Source of the DNA: Histoplasma ohiense | Lineage: Eukaryota; Ascomycota; Eurotiomycetes; Onygenales; Ajellomycetaceae | DNA: 64,000 nucleotides | Direction: 5' to 3' | Assembly: GCA_017607445.1 (NCBI GenBank) | Contig: JAEVHH010000003.1 | Coordinates: 62,001 to 126,000, forward strand | Shown: positions 33,420 to 47,500 of the stretch, one piece after another | Layout of the letters: the number at the start of each line of letters is the position of its first letter | How positions within the stretch are numbered: the stretch's first letter is position 1 | The notes under the pieces: model-generated | Database searches by the model: none | What the model was told of the DNA's origin: nothing | What the model saw: the letters and a program-made list of their open reading frames with translations, nothing else | Position numbers and translations under genes: made by a program

Positions 33420-36400
33420 TCATCGCAAAGGGCTTCCCCCAAAAATGTCGGGTCTTTTGCTGGTGCTCCCTGCAAAACTGCCATTGCTAGGAGTAAGGGC
33501 GGTTGATCTCCTAAAAGATTGCCGTGGTGTAGACGGTGTACTACCACTCACGCTTCCCCCCGAGCTAACCGTTCCAGATCCGACCATTGATCTATCAGGC
33601 GTGTTGCGACCACTGGCAGGAAGTCGGGTTATAGCAGCGCCCACAGCGGTTGTAAGGTGGTTAGAATTAGAAGAATTCCGGGAAGGGGGTTTAAACCCTA
33701 GTTTAAACCCTTCACGAAATATCTCTTCGAGAATTTGCGATACGATGCCCGCCTCTTCATATTCTTGGAATTTTTTCCAGAGCCGGAGAGCCATGAGAGC
33801 ATCTTCAATGGAGTCATGCCCTTCAGAACTAGTTGTATTCGCCATTGTGCTGGCAGTGGCAGCTTGACCAGATTCCGAGGTCGTAGCGGAAGTGGTTAAG
33901 ATGGTGGTCTCCTGGATGTACTCCTTGAAAACGGCCCATGCAAGGTACCGTAAACTAAGACGGCGGGTTTTTGAAGGGTGGAAAAAGAGGTACTGTGTAT
34001 CCACAGTCTGCTCTTTGGGAACTTGGATATTGATTTTACGGAAATCGGAAGCCAGGCCATGACCAACGAAAATGCAGCCCAGATTAAGCAGAAGCCATAA
34101 CTTCTTGTACGCAACCTTCAAAGGCACAAGGTTATGAGAGCTGGTCCGTGGGTCTAAATCACCAGGCTTGATACCCGAATACTGTGTGACATAATCGACA
34201 ATCGGGTCTTTTATGGTAATGTAATCATCGATAAAGGGGACACCTTCAGCAGTGCCAGAGCCGCGGATGACAGAAACACGTGCAAGTCCGCTTTTACTTG
34301 GACGAACAATTTCTTGGGTTCCATCTGCTTTGACTTCAATTTCGGCTTTCTCTAAATCCACAAATTCGGTATCCAAGGCAACTGGCGTTCGCGCCGAAGG
34401 TTTCTCATCTGATTGTAGCACTTTGCAGGATTCAGTCGGACGATAATTGCTGTCGACAAGTTAGAGAGAAGTAATAGGAAAAGCGACAAAGAAGATACAT
34501 GGGAGAGAAATACGCAAGGAGAGAACACAAAATTAATCAAGGTAACGCACTTCATAGACCACTCATAGAACAGAAGAGTAGTATCAAGTTCGCTTTTCCA
34601 AGAATCATCCACACCATGCCGGGAACTCTGCACTTGGTACGCTAAAGTACAAGGCGACTTCCAAGATTGATTGAATGAAAACACCTCATCTCGATTTAAT
34701 TCTGTCACCAGAAAATCGTTAAAAAGATGCCATCCGTCCTTTTCATTTGGATTATGCGAGGATATTGCGACGTTTATGAAAGAAACTAAGTGTGGCTTGT
34801 GATGTTCTGGCATATCAATCTCCACCACGAGTCCTACCAGTTCGTATACTATAAGGCCTGGAATTCCATTCTGTTTACATGCTTCAAGCTCCTCGCCTTC
34901 GAAGCATTGGATGCGGCCATTTTCAAGGAGGAACCCCACCTCCTCGGGGAGCCACCCAGGTGTGCTCCATAATTGTCGCGTGCTCGGATTGTTTATGGCC
35001 GCATTGATCATCAACACCAGGGGCATCCTATGAACTGTCTTTCGGATCGAAACCTGTTGATAACGGCGACAATGGCTGCACCAACCTCGGTTTTGTGTTT
35101 CACGTTCAATGCTGGACTTGAGGATATCTGAAAATCGATAGGAATTATTGTGTCGTGTTTGTTTGGGATCGACCACTGGGTAGTGTAGCTCATTGACGAA
35201 TGAATTTCCGGCGCGTACGGTCTCGTTGTGGCAAAGCATGCAACGGATTGATTCAACCGCATCAGTTGAAAGGGTACGGTCTAATTGGTCAGAATGAGGC
35301 GACATCAATCGAAAATCGTGGGATATTTGATGCAGGAAAAAGCGATTGACAGACTGAATGGTCGACGAAAGAGACTTTGTAGTCAAGTTCTCTTCGAGGA
35401 GACCAAGATTGGTAGCTTCTCGGAAACCGCTAAAAGTCCTTAACAGATTTGTTGCTTGACAGTTTTGTCCGTTTGCTTTGTCAAGCATGTCAAAGAGAAA
35501 ACCCATTTCACACAGGAGACAGTTGTCGTATATACAGCTGGTTGCCACGTGGTGCAGGGCTAAATTCTTAATCAACGGAATAAATTTAAACAGTTGAAGA
35601 AGAGAGTTTGCGAAGCAGTTGGCAATGTGCGTCTCCAATCCTGAGAATACAGTTTTATTGTAATACCTAGATAGGAACTTAGCATCGATTCAAAACCGAG
35701 TTTTTAAAAATATAACCGACCTAAAATCAAAGTCATCCACTCCGAATTTGCTATACTTAATTTCGACATTACCATATTTTAAAAGTGGATCTTCACCTGC
35801 CTCTTTATTAATAGTTGTACTCGCTAAAGTTTCGGCCGCATCACTTATGGTGCTGTCAAATTTGGCCTTTGCTTGAGCCCTTGCTCGCTCGCTTAAAAAT
35901 TTAGGAGCAGCTAAAGTTGGCTCTGCTGTTGGCTGCGCGCGAGTGTTTTCAACTTGATATCTCCGAGTCTTTCGTGGGTTGGGGCCATAGTGTCCTATTT
36001 CCCCAGCATGAAGGTATGGAATGATGGCCTGATCGACTTGTGGAGGAATGCTTCCGATCTCGAAAATCAAGTGACTTGGCCAGGCAGAGAGCAATCGTTC
36101 ATGGTAGTATGGAATTCCAATCACGTTCAAGGGAGTATCATTCGACCAATCCACTAAAGGGGGGCGTGAAGGAACATCTGCAAATTCGGTTTCCTTGCTC
36201 ATTTCATTGAAATGGATCTTGGACGGGGAACCCCAGAGATGGATGAGGCACTCAGAATCATTGACAGCGAGAGCCTCACCTGATGGTGATATCTCAAGGC
36301 CGAGCATAAACGTGACATTTGCTTGTCGCAGGTTAATAGCATTGGGATTCATTAGATCAACTACTTGGAGCTGCCCTGTTTGAGAAGCTACGAAGCTAGT

Positions 36401-37251
36401 GGTTTGTAGCTTTGGATGCATTCGGACATAGGCAGCACCAGCGTGAAAGGGGATAGGGGGCAAAGGAGTCAAAGTTTTCAAATCATAAACGTTCGCCAAA
36501 GGGTCGACAATCGGCGAGCCTAGATGCCGCACCGAAAAGCCGCAGGTAACGAGGTAGTCGTTCTGCGCATCCATATCACTAACAACCGTACCATGTGCCT
36601 TCCAACTCTTCACAACACTAAAATCGGAAAGGCTCAGGGCATTGACAGAGCCAGTATCAGTCGCAGCACACAAGTAGTGGCTTTTTTTCATAATCGTGTA
36701 ATTGTATTCCGTGGTTAACTTCTCGACAATGGTTCCTTTGTCAATGTCAATGTGAAACATTGCAGGCTGGCAACCAGCAACAAGAATCTTCGAAGCCTGC
36801 TGAGTGAAGCTCATGCAGCGGAGATCTTCCATCTCTTCATGGGAGAGATGCCATAGCGTTAGGCCACGCCGGGATATAAGATGAACGCTTTTAGAGGTCA
36901 CTGATAATACCCCTTTCTCATGGAATAGAAGCTGGCGCACCGGTCCCTCAGAAGCGGGGTGTGCTTTCACAGACGTGTACCTTTGCAGCTCTGGTCCGTA
37001 GAAGGAGGTGACTCGCCCCTATAACAGCCAGGATCGAATAAGAATTAGTAAATTATTCATCTAACTGACGCGTTTCTGCGAAGCTTGATGTCCGAGATAG
37101 AGGCTCAAGGTCGTAGTCTCACAAATTCATTGCCTGTCCACAGAAGCTCTTGGGTGTCATCAAACGCCATCGTCGACGCGACAGTTGGTAAGACGTGGGG
37201 TCCTGAAGGAGGAACAGCTACCCGGGATATCTCATCCCAATCTGGATCCAT
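33420..37251 (-). CDS. pan2: PAN2, catalytic subunit of the PAN poly(A) nuclease
   Basis: Exonuclease that trims poly(A) tails together with PAN3, recruited by poly(A)-binding protein. Four exons, 37251-37123, 37018-35721, 35666-34551 and 34449-33420, give 1190 residues. Order of domains: WD40 region (exon 2, for example GRVTSFYGPELQRYTS and CAATDTGSVNALSLSDF), the PAN3-binding linker rich in Ala/Arg/Lys, a pseudo-ubiquitin hydrolase domain (exon 3: THIANCFANSLLQLFKFIPL, CLLCEMGFLFDML, CMLCHNET, CSHCRRYQ) lacking the usual catalytic Cys (an Ala in IANCFAN), and a DEDD exonuclease domain (exon 4) with VALDTEFVDL, FVGHGLASDFRKIN and SSEGHDSIEDALMALRLW. The Ser/Thr-rich C-terminal tail of about 90 residues is presumably disordered. 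The chosen ATG yields the conserved start MDPDWDEI; an ATG 18 codons upstream is also in frame. Confidence 0.97.
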
Positions 37252-38004
37252 TGTGATACCACAGTGGCCTGGACTGTAGATGAAGCTAATATACTCTCCA
37301 GACAAGCACAGGATATGTCTCGCAGTTGGGAGGAATTGGCGACGTTGTTCCGATTATGCTACCGGTACGGAAAGGGCCACGACGGGAGAATCATCTTGGA
37401 GCATGATTCCGGCAGTATATAGGGGAGGTCGAAGTGGTCATGGTCGTCGCTCAGGGAGGTGAGTATGTGGGTGTGCAGGGCAAGGGGAGAATGGCGCAGA
37501 AAATGAGTGTTCTGGTAAATGAAGCGGATTCCAAGCGTTCAAACTTGTATGGTATAGAGTTCAACCTCGTTTGTGGCCCGTGCGCATCAGACCTGCGCAA
37601 GTACTCACAAGGAGTACAGAGTACAGCTGATAATCTATCAGGTATTCAAAAATATATATATATAAAACATTTTAAATGCAGCAAAATAAAAATTGAAGAT
37701 TTTATTATCACTATTATTTTTGTTATCACCATCTACAACAATTACCTAGTAGTAAGCATACGCCACATGGCGAGCGTCGGCTTCCTATTGCGGACTAGTG
37801 GGTCACATACACATTCCTCGGGTACAAAAGCATTATCTACAACAAAACGATCATATAAAAATATTTTACTAAATTGTAAAAAGAAATTAAATTTAATGTA
37901 TATTGAAAATATGAGTTAAAAGGTTTTTGACACCAGCTCTATTGTTTTCTGGTATATAAACCTATATACATATTAGCATTCAAAACATGTCAGCCAATGA
38001 ATGA
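37252..38004. other. Intergenic between scp160 and pan2, with AT-rich half
   Basis: 753 bp upstream of pan2. The part at about 37640-37990 is AT-rich and contains a diverged repeat (37779-37830) that resembles 52343-52395. No gene recognised. Confidence 0.5.
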
Positions 38005-41000
38005 TCAACAGGAGGTTTCATCGCATCTCCCTCCATTGGTTAGTACCGCCTTCAAAATCATGTCCTTAGCTACATTCAAACTAGTCCGTGGGCCCTTTAT
38101 CTGAATAGCCTCGCCTCGAGCCTGGTTCTTTGGTACGTTGATCCTACAGTTCGTTTGTTTGCGAATCTCGTTGATTGTGCTGCCACCAGGTCCTATAACG
38201 AATCGATAATTTTTCGGGTCTGGGAGAATCAGATATCCGGTGGCAAAATTCTGCGAGGCCGTCTGGAGAGACATTTCAACAATTGATTTCGCCTTGGCGA
38301 CATTCTCTGGTGTGCCTGAGAAAACCCAAGGAATTCCCTTTGCTGAAGGTAAATCAGCTGATTCGGTCGGGTTCAGATCCACCATCTTCCAGGAATGCGT
38401 GGCAGGGTTGGTGGAAGCGCCATCAGTTATCAGGGGAAGAGGAGAGTCCTGGCCGTTGACTTGATTGCGGTTGTCTGATGGGTCAGGACGTGGTGGGATG
38501 TGGTGTCCAGCATGATCAACGCTAACTTGATATCCCTTTCGAAGTCGGCGGAACAAGGCACCGTTTTCAGCAATGATATGATGCAAACTTGCTGGAACCA
38601 AAATGCTATCAGCATGCTGCTCTTCGACGAGAGATTGAATGTAGGCTTTTGCCTCCTGGACTGCACCGCTTGAGCCTCTAATGTTAATGTCGGTGCGCCC
38701 AGACTCATGTTTTGGAATATCAAGAACTATCTTGAACTGGCTCTCTATATTCCGTCGAGCCTCTCCACCCCGGCCAATTAAAAATCGATGTTGCGCCTGG
38801 GGTATGTCAATAGATGCTATTATCTGGTCGTCCTTCTCTCGGACAAAGTCTTCGATTGCCGCAATGATTCTTTGTACAACCGCAGAATTTCCTTCTAGGC
38901 GAATAATAGAATCAGGGCTCGCTGGGGAGGGAAATTTCACCATTCTGGCTGCACTCCCATCGCTCGGCCCACCGGCATCACTTATAATCTTGCGAATAGT
39001 GGCTCCTACTACAAGTTAACTAACAACATCAGTAAGGGTGATATATAGTTGGGCACTAACCACCACCGCCGATCAGCGCCTTGTGGTGCTTCTTATCCAC
39101 ATCGATGGTTTTGACAACTGTTGAATCGAACTCCTGGACTCTCTGGAGCAATAATTTCTTGGCGTCCGCAACTTGTTTTGTTGTCCCTTTCAGTTTAATA
39201 GTCACCCTTCCAACAGCATCAGGAGTGTCATTCGCGCTAGGCACATCAATCTGAGCACCGGTATCTGCTCGAAGTCTATCCATTTCGCGACCTTTTTGGC
39301 CGATTAACATAGGAATTTGGTTCTGCGCGACAGACACAAAATCCGAATGTGAGTGGTCCATGACCCACTGGTAGAGGCTAAGAATTTCTCCTCGAGCTTC
39401 ATCCGCACCTTTACGAGGACCTCGAATGATAACTTCGTCAGGGGCCTGGGCAGGACGAATGCTTCGGTTGTGCCCATGTTGACTTGCAGTTTCGACTAGG
39501 GATTGGTCGTCGGCGGAAAGAAGGCGGGCGACTCGAGGAAACTGAATTCGAACATTATACCGGTCCTCCAGACGGTTGACTTGGCTGCCCTTTTGTCCAA
39601 TCAAATCGCGATGATACTGTTGGGGGATTTTCAACACATATGTAGTCTCATCATCTAACTTTTTGCCCAGGGCAGTAATCCGGGCTCGGCAATTATTTGC
39701 TTTGACTTTCGGACCCCTGATCTCCACTATACCGTTTTCCACCTTGATGTCAACATCAAATTCCTCCCGGAGGTTGTTGATATTTTCGCCTCTTTTACCG
39801 ATCAAGATATTCGCATACTTTTGTGGGAACTCAAAAGAGAGTGTGTAACCCCTCTCCAAGTCGTCCTTTTGTTGTTCCAGAACGAAGATCTCGATTTCAG
39901 ATGAGAGTTCTTCAACCTCGCAAGCACGGCCACGGAGCTGTATCTGCTCTCTAGTTACACTTACGGCGATAGGGATATGTTCCTCTCCCTTCGCTTGTTG
40001 TCGCTTGTCGATGAATTTTCGGAGTTTATCGTGATACCTAATTGAGATATGTGCTAAGCTTATATGTCGAATAGGGGATTGAGCTAGGTTAATGGGGGAG
40101 AAATGTGCGAGTAACATGAGAGGGAAAAATACCTTAACGGAACTGCGACAAATTTGTTGCAAATGTCGTGATGATTACCCAAAGACGCAAAAAGATATTT
40201 TTTGGCCTCAGTCAATGCATTTTCAAACACGGAAAGCTCACTTGTCGGTGGGCGAATTCTTGGTAGTTCGTTTTCCCCCGCGACCCACACGTGTCCCTCA
40301 TATACGAGAACAACGGTTGAACTATCCGGGTCTTCTGGCAGAACTAAATGCACACCAAACCTGTCCTTCAGTTGGGGACCAACACGAGAGCGAAGATGGG
40401 AATGAAAATATGGATCAATGAGCAATGGTGCAACTTTAGAGGGCGGATGAGCCTGTATTAGGTTGATAATATCGGATCGTGCGCGGATGGTGTTCTTTCC
40501 ATCTCTTGAGTACACTTCCCAAGTAACAGGGCCATCTGACGCGGGAGGCAAAACAATATGTGCATCATATTGCCTCTCGAGCTTCTTAATAGCTTGTCGT
40601 TGCATTAGGTAGGAAGTTAGAGCTCGGGCGTGTACATGGGGACCAGAAGGCGCTGCAGGGTGCTGCCTGGATATATCAATACTGGCCATTTGCATGCTCG
40701 TGGCCAGGTCCATGACACGATTAATTCCGAATTCGATTTGCACGGGAGGCCCTATGATAGTCAACAATTCTGTATCATCGTTTGCGGGTGGCAGCACGAT
40801 CGAGCAGCCGGTCTGAGCTAAGAAATCATGCAATGAACTCTTCATATTGCCCAAAACAAACTGATGCTGTCCTCGATTGATGGCCAGCTGTCGAACTGTG
40901 ATTTGTCGATGTAATTCGTCAGCAATCCTCTCAATCTCGGCGCGGGCGTCTTGTGCAGCACTTCGTTCACCAGAAATTTGAATGTGCTTGTCAGGATCAG

Positions 41001-42295
41001 GGGAAAATTTGACTTGGCCAGCAGCGGCCTCAGATGGAGGAGGTCGCGACCACGTATCATAGTGCGGGATTTTGATCTGTGCTTTCGTGCGCTCTTCAAG
41101 CTGGTTCAAATGTACGTTGTGGGCACCAGCAATGAAAGGGAAAAGTTCAGGAGAAATATTTCTAAGCCGTAAGGTGATATTCAACGACCTTTCCTTTAAA
41201 ATTGACTCTATCTCTCTTCTCGCCATCTCTGCAGCCACCGCATCACCTTCAATGCGAACATCTATAGTAACACTATCGTCGTCATCCTCAGCGAGTGATG
41301 GCTCTCCTGGCCTAGCAACAGTGATTCGAGCACCAGTTCGGTCATGGATGCCCTGTACAACTGCCCCTTGCCGACCAATGATATGAGGCCTTGCGGACGC
41401 TGGAATTGGCACACACACAGATTGCTTTTTAGATAGAAAAATTTTTTTAAGGTTTTTTGTGGTCAGTTTTGAGTCATAGAACATCGGATATTTCAGAAAT
41501 GCATACCTTGGAACCCACTTGTTGGGCAACCTCCTTGAGTGCCTGGCGTACAGCGTCCACGGACCCCTTGCCTTCGAAAATTATCGATTCCTCAGGGCCG
41601 TTGTACATGTCCACAACCGCCTTGAATCTTCTACTGGTATCCCGAAGGATATCCCTAATAGGTTTTTTCAACTGGCTCCGTGGGAGCATCTGCGAAGGAG
41701 CGAAACGAATCCGCTCGACATGTTTGCCTGGCATGGTCATGATCTTAGGAGCCCCTGACGCAGGATTCAAGGAACTGGATGTAGCCAAACTGGGAATTGG
41801 TGTCAGCATTCGTGAAGAAGAAGTACTTGACAAATGTGATGACAATTGTGTCCCATTGGATGAGCTGTTAGCCATAGCTAAATTCCGGCCAGGCAATTTA
41901 CCCGCACCCCAAGCCGTTGGAACGATTGGAGGGGGGCGCAAGTTCGATGCTCCACCCAATGCAGGGAACAGCTCTTCGGACTGCACATCAAAAATCGGGC
42001 TCTCCTGAGAAGCGGTTTTGGTGGGAGCCGAAAAGGGTACCGTGTCTGGAGACGGTTTCTCGGAATGGGCAACAGTGTTATGGGCACTAACGCTACATAT
42101 TGGTGACGCTGCAGGGGCTGGCGCGGCAGAAGCAGACGGCAATGGATGCTGGATGTCATACTCATCGGGGACGTCTTCGACGGTGACCTTGTGAGAGTCT
42201 TCACGGGTATGTTGCTCTCTAAGGAAGGTTGCGGGCGACATGGTGCTCGTCATGGATGTTCCATTGGCAGTGGGCTCAAGGATCTGACCGCCCAT
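38005..42295 (-). CDS. scp160: Scp160/vigilin-type multi-KH RNA-binding protein
   Basis: Polysome- and ER-associated protein with many tandem KH domains that binds mRNAs and influences codon-dependent translation and ploidy maintenance in yeast. Four exons on the minus strand, 42295-41507, 41424-40133, 40037-39061 and 39005-38005, give 1352 residues. The first 180 residues are low-complexity (Ser, Pro, Ala); KH units fill the rest. Seven intact GxxG loops can be read: IIGRQGAVV, LIGKRGENI, LIGQKGSQV, LIGQKGREM, LIGGGGATI, LIGRGGEAR and VIGPGGSTI; other units have degenerate loops, as in yeast Scp160. The last intron (39006-39060) splits the GGGGATI loop, and choosing the acceptor TAGTAG restores it. 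It lies directly upstream of pan2 in the same orientation, with 753 bp between. Confidence 0.95.
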
Positions 42296-44571
42296 ATTGA
42301 CTGACAGGGAAAGATAGGACGGGAGAAAGTTAGGAAATCAACTGAGGGACTTGATTCAGCGGTTCGGAAACTGTTGCTTGGCATTAACGGATGTGATGAT
42401 TGTCCACTTAGCCCGAGGAAAACACATACGATACAGTAAATAGATGCAGTTCAATATGTAGGGCCAAGCGAGATACTCTCGAAGATTTCGGAAGGGAAAA
42501 ATGGACGTGAGGTCAGCCCACCCGGAAAGGGTGCAGAACAGAAGGAGCACAAGAGATGGGGAAGGGGACGGAAAAAAAAAAATGATCACTCCATAACAGA
42601 AGTCGGAGCAGATCCAAATTGGCAGTAAAACTGAGGGACAGGTAGAGAGCTGCTGTCGTTGGGATGTGCTCAATGTTGGGATATGAAGTTGTGAGAAACG
42701 TTACAGTTGGTCGCGGGCTAGCTGTATCGGGAGGTGACTAAATTTATCAGAGTAACTAAGTCAAGCTAACTAACTAGTCAACGAGCTACAGGGCTGTTCA
42801 TCAAATTATCTCTTCTGAAAATGTGTCGCGAGCTAGTATACAGATGTATTGTTTCTTGGGATGTCGGGGACTGTCGGTATAATCAGGAAGAAAGAATAAT
42901 TATTTTGAACATCAATATTCTCAATAAGAGTGATATGATATTGTCGGTATTCAATCTGCCGTATACATCGATTATATATAATATATCAAGTTTCTTATAA
43001 CTACAAATGCAATCATCACTTTTCTGGTCAACTAATAAAATCATCTTGTCAATTACTTTTTTTTTATTTATAGAGAAAGCAAACTTAAAAAGTAACTATT
43101 TACTATCGTAACTGATATAAAATCAATTAATTATATTCTGTTAGGCCACTGGGGCAAACGAGCTCGATCACCGAAGTAGCGGGGACGAAACCACGAATTT
43201 TATACTAAGAATCCATATGAAAAGTATCTATCTATATTCCAATAATATTTTATAATTTCACTATATAAAGTGACGAATGAAAGATGGTGTAAACTGAGGA
43301 AGCGCGAGATCAATAATCAGAGAAGATAGATTTAAAACTTCTACTTCTAAATAGAATCAATCATCAATCACAAAAAGTTGAATGTGAACATGTATGTGCA
43401 GTGCGCTAGACCGTAATGGGGTAGTCTAGGGCCAACAAAACATCTCATTACAAGGCATTATTAATGCACATCTTTTAACTAACTAACTAAACTCTCAATG
43501 CAATGATCTTAAAAATGACATTTCTTGGACTCTAACCCCCAGTACTAAGAATCCAGTTGGTGAGCAGGCAATTATCAATGGATGCGATTGAGGTTGGTTG
43601 GTGTGACGATAAGGTGGTAGCTAGTTGTGGGCGTAGTGTGGGTTGTTGTATTTGAAGTCGGGTGTTGACACCCACGTTCCACCCAAAATGTATTAGTCAT
43701 ACTTTTTCGGCTGAAATTATTTAAAACCATGGTTCAAATTTTTTTTTTTTTTTCAACCCACATTAAACCGTGCACTGAAGAATTTGCAAGCGGTGGAATA
43801 ATTACTACATAGAGTTACTACTAGAAGTATATACTGTATGCGGTTTTCAAGATCGTCTCAACATGCGGCCTCAATAGTCAGTTCACGACGTGGTGTGAAC
43901 TGGCATTCCTTCTCCCGCTCCTTTGTCCAACTGGCAAAATACATACAGTACATACTTACTTACATCCACATCCCTTACGTTATTCGTCACGCGCACGGTA
44001 TTATCCCTCCTCCGTAGTTCTACCATACCACACGCGTAAGCTGTAAGCTCCAGTACAAGGGCGGCTGGGCCCGTTGTCAGCCAGCTTCATCTTCTTCCCA
44101 AGGTCACCCATCACCGAACCGCCCCGACCTTTCTTCCCTTTTTCCAGTTCTGCTGCGTACCGTTTTCATTCCTATCTCGCGCGCCAATCCGTGCCCTGCC
44201 TTCGCCAGTGTAGTTATTTGATACCTAGCTAAGTATTGATTTCGTCTGGGCGCGCGGACTGGCTGCCTCGAAACCGACGGCGAGGTTAGTTCCTCCCACC
44301 CAGCGTGGCTTCGTGCCCAAAGCCCATCATCTCACTCGGGCCACACATTTCACTCGCCCTTCAATCGCTTGTGGTTGCCGGCTTTCCCCATCGTCTCTTT
44401 GAAACATCTCGTCGTTCCATTCCCTGCGTAATTTCAGCTCTGTCACTCAACCCCATCCGCACACTCTCCCTGTCTTCTTTGCCGGGTATTCTCTCACGGC
44501 CGTTTCCGTCGTGATCTTCTCCTGTTGGCTGTGTTCGTGGTTGTTGTCGACCGATCCTTGATCCCAGGGAT
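42296..44571. other. Divergent intergenic region, scp160 / ste20, with AT-rich core
   Basis: 2.3 kb. The core at about 42880-43500 is AT-rich and holds a truncated copy of the 85-bp element (43139-43196). An 8-bp inverted repeat CAGTTCAC/GTGAACTG lies near 43880-43903, and a run of T at about 43740-43754. The last 500 bp before ste20 are C/T-rich, typical of a long leader. No gene recognised. Confidence 0.55.
43139..43196 (+). mobile_element. Third, truncated copy of the 85-bp LTR-like element
   Basis: Begins TGTTAGGCCACTGGGGCAAA like the other two and stays alignable through GCGGGGACGAA, then runs into AT-rich sequence. The central hairpin is partly deleted. Confidence 0.6.
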
Positions 44572-47500
44572 ATGGACCAAGTAAACCCCCCGCCCAAACA
44601 ACAACGACGTCCTTCCACCAAACTTCACAAACATCCTCATCAACTCTCATCAAGTTCCTGGTCGCTCAGAAAACAGCCAAGCGTTACTTCGCTTCGAAGA
44701 CACCCTTCCGCCCCCGTGTATCCCCGCTCCCACGCTGGTTCTAGCTCTGAACACCTCCGAACCAAATCCAACGTCTTTGGTTCCTCCTCATCCTCTCTCG
44801 ATCGGAACAGCGCCCGCCAATCGCCAGCCCCCCTCAACACAGCTATTACGAGCGATATTGGCGCCTCCGCGTCCAACGTTTCTGTTCAACCCCGCCTTCA
44901 ATATAGCCATCGGCATTCTTTTACTGATCGAAGTTCCGATGATTTAATCGGGAGTCCTTTCGACGCGCAGACTATGCTCAACGCCCTCGATTCATCCAAG
45001 CCAGGCGACCAGCCTCAGTCTGCAAGCCGTCCCCCTCTCCTGCACTCTTACCACACTAGTCCCGACCCTGGCTCTTTAAATCCCTCGCTGGGGCAGTCCA
45101 CGACCTTCACACCACTCCCGCAATCTATGGACCCCTCCTCTACCTCTCCTACTGAGGATGGCGGAACCATTTCATCCTCAAATCGATATTCTGATGAGAG
45201 CGGAGGTGGAAATGGTGGCGTCGGTAGAATCGGTTTGAGTAGGCGGAAGACAGGGTTTTCCAATTTTATGAATAGCATGCTGGGCTCTCCTCGAAACATC
45301 AAAATCTCGGCCCCGGAGAACCCCGTTCACGTCACACATGTCGGGTATGATAATGAGACCGGTCAATTTACGGTATGTTCTTTATATATATATATATATA
45401 TATATTTAACTTCAATTTAGGGAAATAAAGGCTTCATGGGGCCAACAATTCTGTTTCCTCCTTGGGTGGGGGATTATAGTTTTTGTCCCGCTATCAAATA
45501 ACAACAACAACAACTAACACCGTCTTTTATTTTCTTTTAGGGCTTGCCGAAGGACTGGCAACGTATGCTCCAAGAAAGCGGCATTTCAAGGAAGGAGCAA
45601 GAGCAGCATCCACAAACCATGGTGGATATCATGAAGTTTTACGAGAAAAACGCTGGTGGTCGGGATGAAGATGACGTTTGGCATAAATTTGACCATGCCG
45701 TGGCCCACGAACATAACGAGGTTGGGCCTGGTTCAAAAGGTGCATCTGGTGCGCTGAGCCCCGGCCCATATACACAGCTCCACGCCATAAACTCTCCGCC
45801 GATCAGCCCCAGATTCCCACAAAACCACGAAGGGAGCTTCGAAAATCCCAGGGCACCACCGCCAATTCCACGCTCCTCATCTAGCGCTAACCCTCTACCC
45901 CCTAACAAAGCAAACTCTCTGTCTAGTAGAGTACCAAACCGCGCTGCTCCAAAACCTCCAGGCGTTCCAACTAATAATTTGATTCCTGTTCGACCTGCCC
46001 CGCTGCCTCCAGTTTCAAAGGAGCCCAGCAGTGGTTCCAATCGGCCGGCACAGGAGCTGCCTGCACAGTCCTTTGCGGCGCGCCCAACTACGGAATCTAG
46101 CCAGTTGCCTCTTGAAACGCAGCCTAGTCCACCTAATCCAAATGCCAATGACGCAAGTTTCGAAGGAAACGCCCTGGCACAAGCAACGGCTCCCACTCAA
46201 TATCAACAGCTCCAGGAGCAAGCCACTACTGCTGCTCAACATGCCATATCCCATAAACAGCTTGAACGATCAAGAAGTCAACGCCAACAGCAAGGGCTAC
46301 AGTCTCAGCCACAACCGCCACGCATGCACCTGCAACATGCCCCTCCTTCCGTACAACAGCAGCAGCAACAGCAAGAAACAACCGGGCTAACAGATTCGGC
46401 ACCGCCATGGCCCGAACGCCAGCAATTCATCCCACCCACTCCCCACCAGCAGTTCTCGCAAAAAGCACCTGTTATACAGCAGGCACCACACCAACAAGGT
46501 CACCTTGGTCCATCTCCCCGGCCGCGCCAACGACCACGCCAGAGCAATGGGCTTGACATCAGGGCCCGGCTAAATGCAATTTGCTCGAGCGGCGACCCCA
46601 CCCGTAAGTATAGGAATTTAAATAAAATTGGACAGGGTGCATCCGGCGGCGTGTATACCGCTTATGAGAATGGGACCAACAAATGTGTCGCGATCAAACA
46701 AATGAACCTTGAACTTCAGCCCAAGAAAGACCTGATCATCAATGAGATTCTTGTAATGAAGGACAGTAAGCACAAAAATATCGTGAATTTCATGGACAGC
46801 TATCTGCATGGCGGGGACCTCTGGGTTATAATGGAATATATGGAAGGGGGAAGTTTAACAGATGTTGTTACCTTCAACATTATGACAGAAGGCCAAATTG
46901 CGGCAGTGTGTAGAGAGGTATGTTTCTAACATCTTTTCAAGTTCCCCGTAATGCAAAGTAACCGCACTAACTAATTAGACCCTCAATGGGTTACAACATC
47001 TCCATTCGAAAGGTGTTATCCATCGAGATATTAAGTCCGATAACATCCTTCTCTCCCTGGATGGCAATATCAAACTCAGTAAGACTTCACATTCCCTACC
47101 TTATTGTCTCCTCACAGCTGATAAATAGCTAGCCGACTTCGGTTTTTGTGCTCAAATTAATGATTCTCAAAATAAACGCAATACAATGGTTGGAACTCCG
47201 TATTGGATGGCTCCTGAAGTTGTTACGCGCAAAGAATACGGGCGAAAAGTTGATATCTGGAGCTTAGGTATTATGGCAATTGAGATGATAGAGGGGGAGC
47301 CCCCTTACCTCACTGAGTCACCGCTGCGTGCTCTCTATCTGATTGCGACAAATGGCACCCCAACCATTAAAGATGAACAAAATCTGTCACCTGTTTTCCG
47401 AGAATTTTTGCATTTTGCCTTGAGGGTTGATCCAGAGAAAAGGGCCTCTGCCCATGATTTACTCAAGGTAAGAGGACTCCTCATTACGAGTATTCCGCTA

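Noticed and set aside
37434..37919. 161-codon plus-strand ORF upstream of pan2
   Set aside because: Its second half lies in AT-rich repeat-like sequence with IYIK runs; no motif and poor composition.
40092..40421. Plus-strand ORF of 109 codons inside scp160
   Set aside because: Antisense shadow of KH-domain coding sequence.
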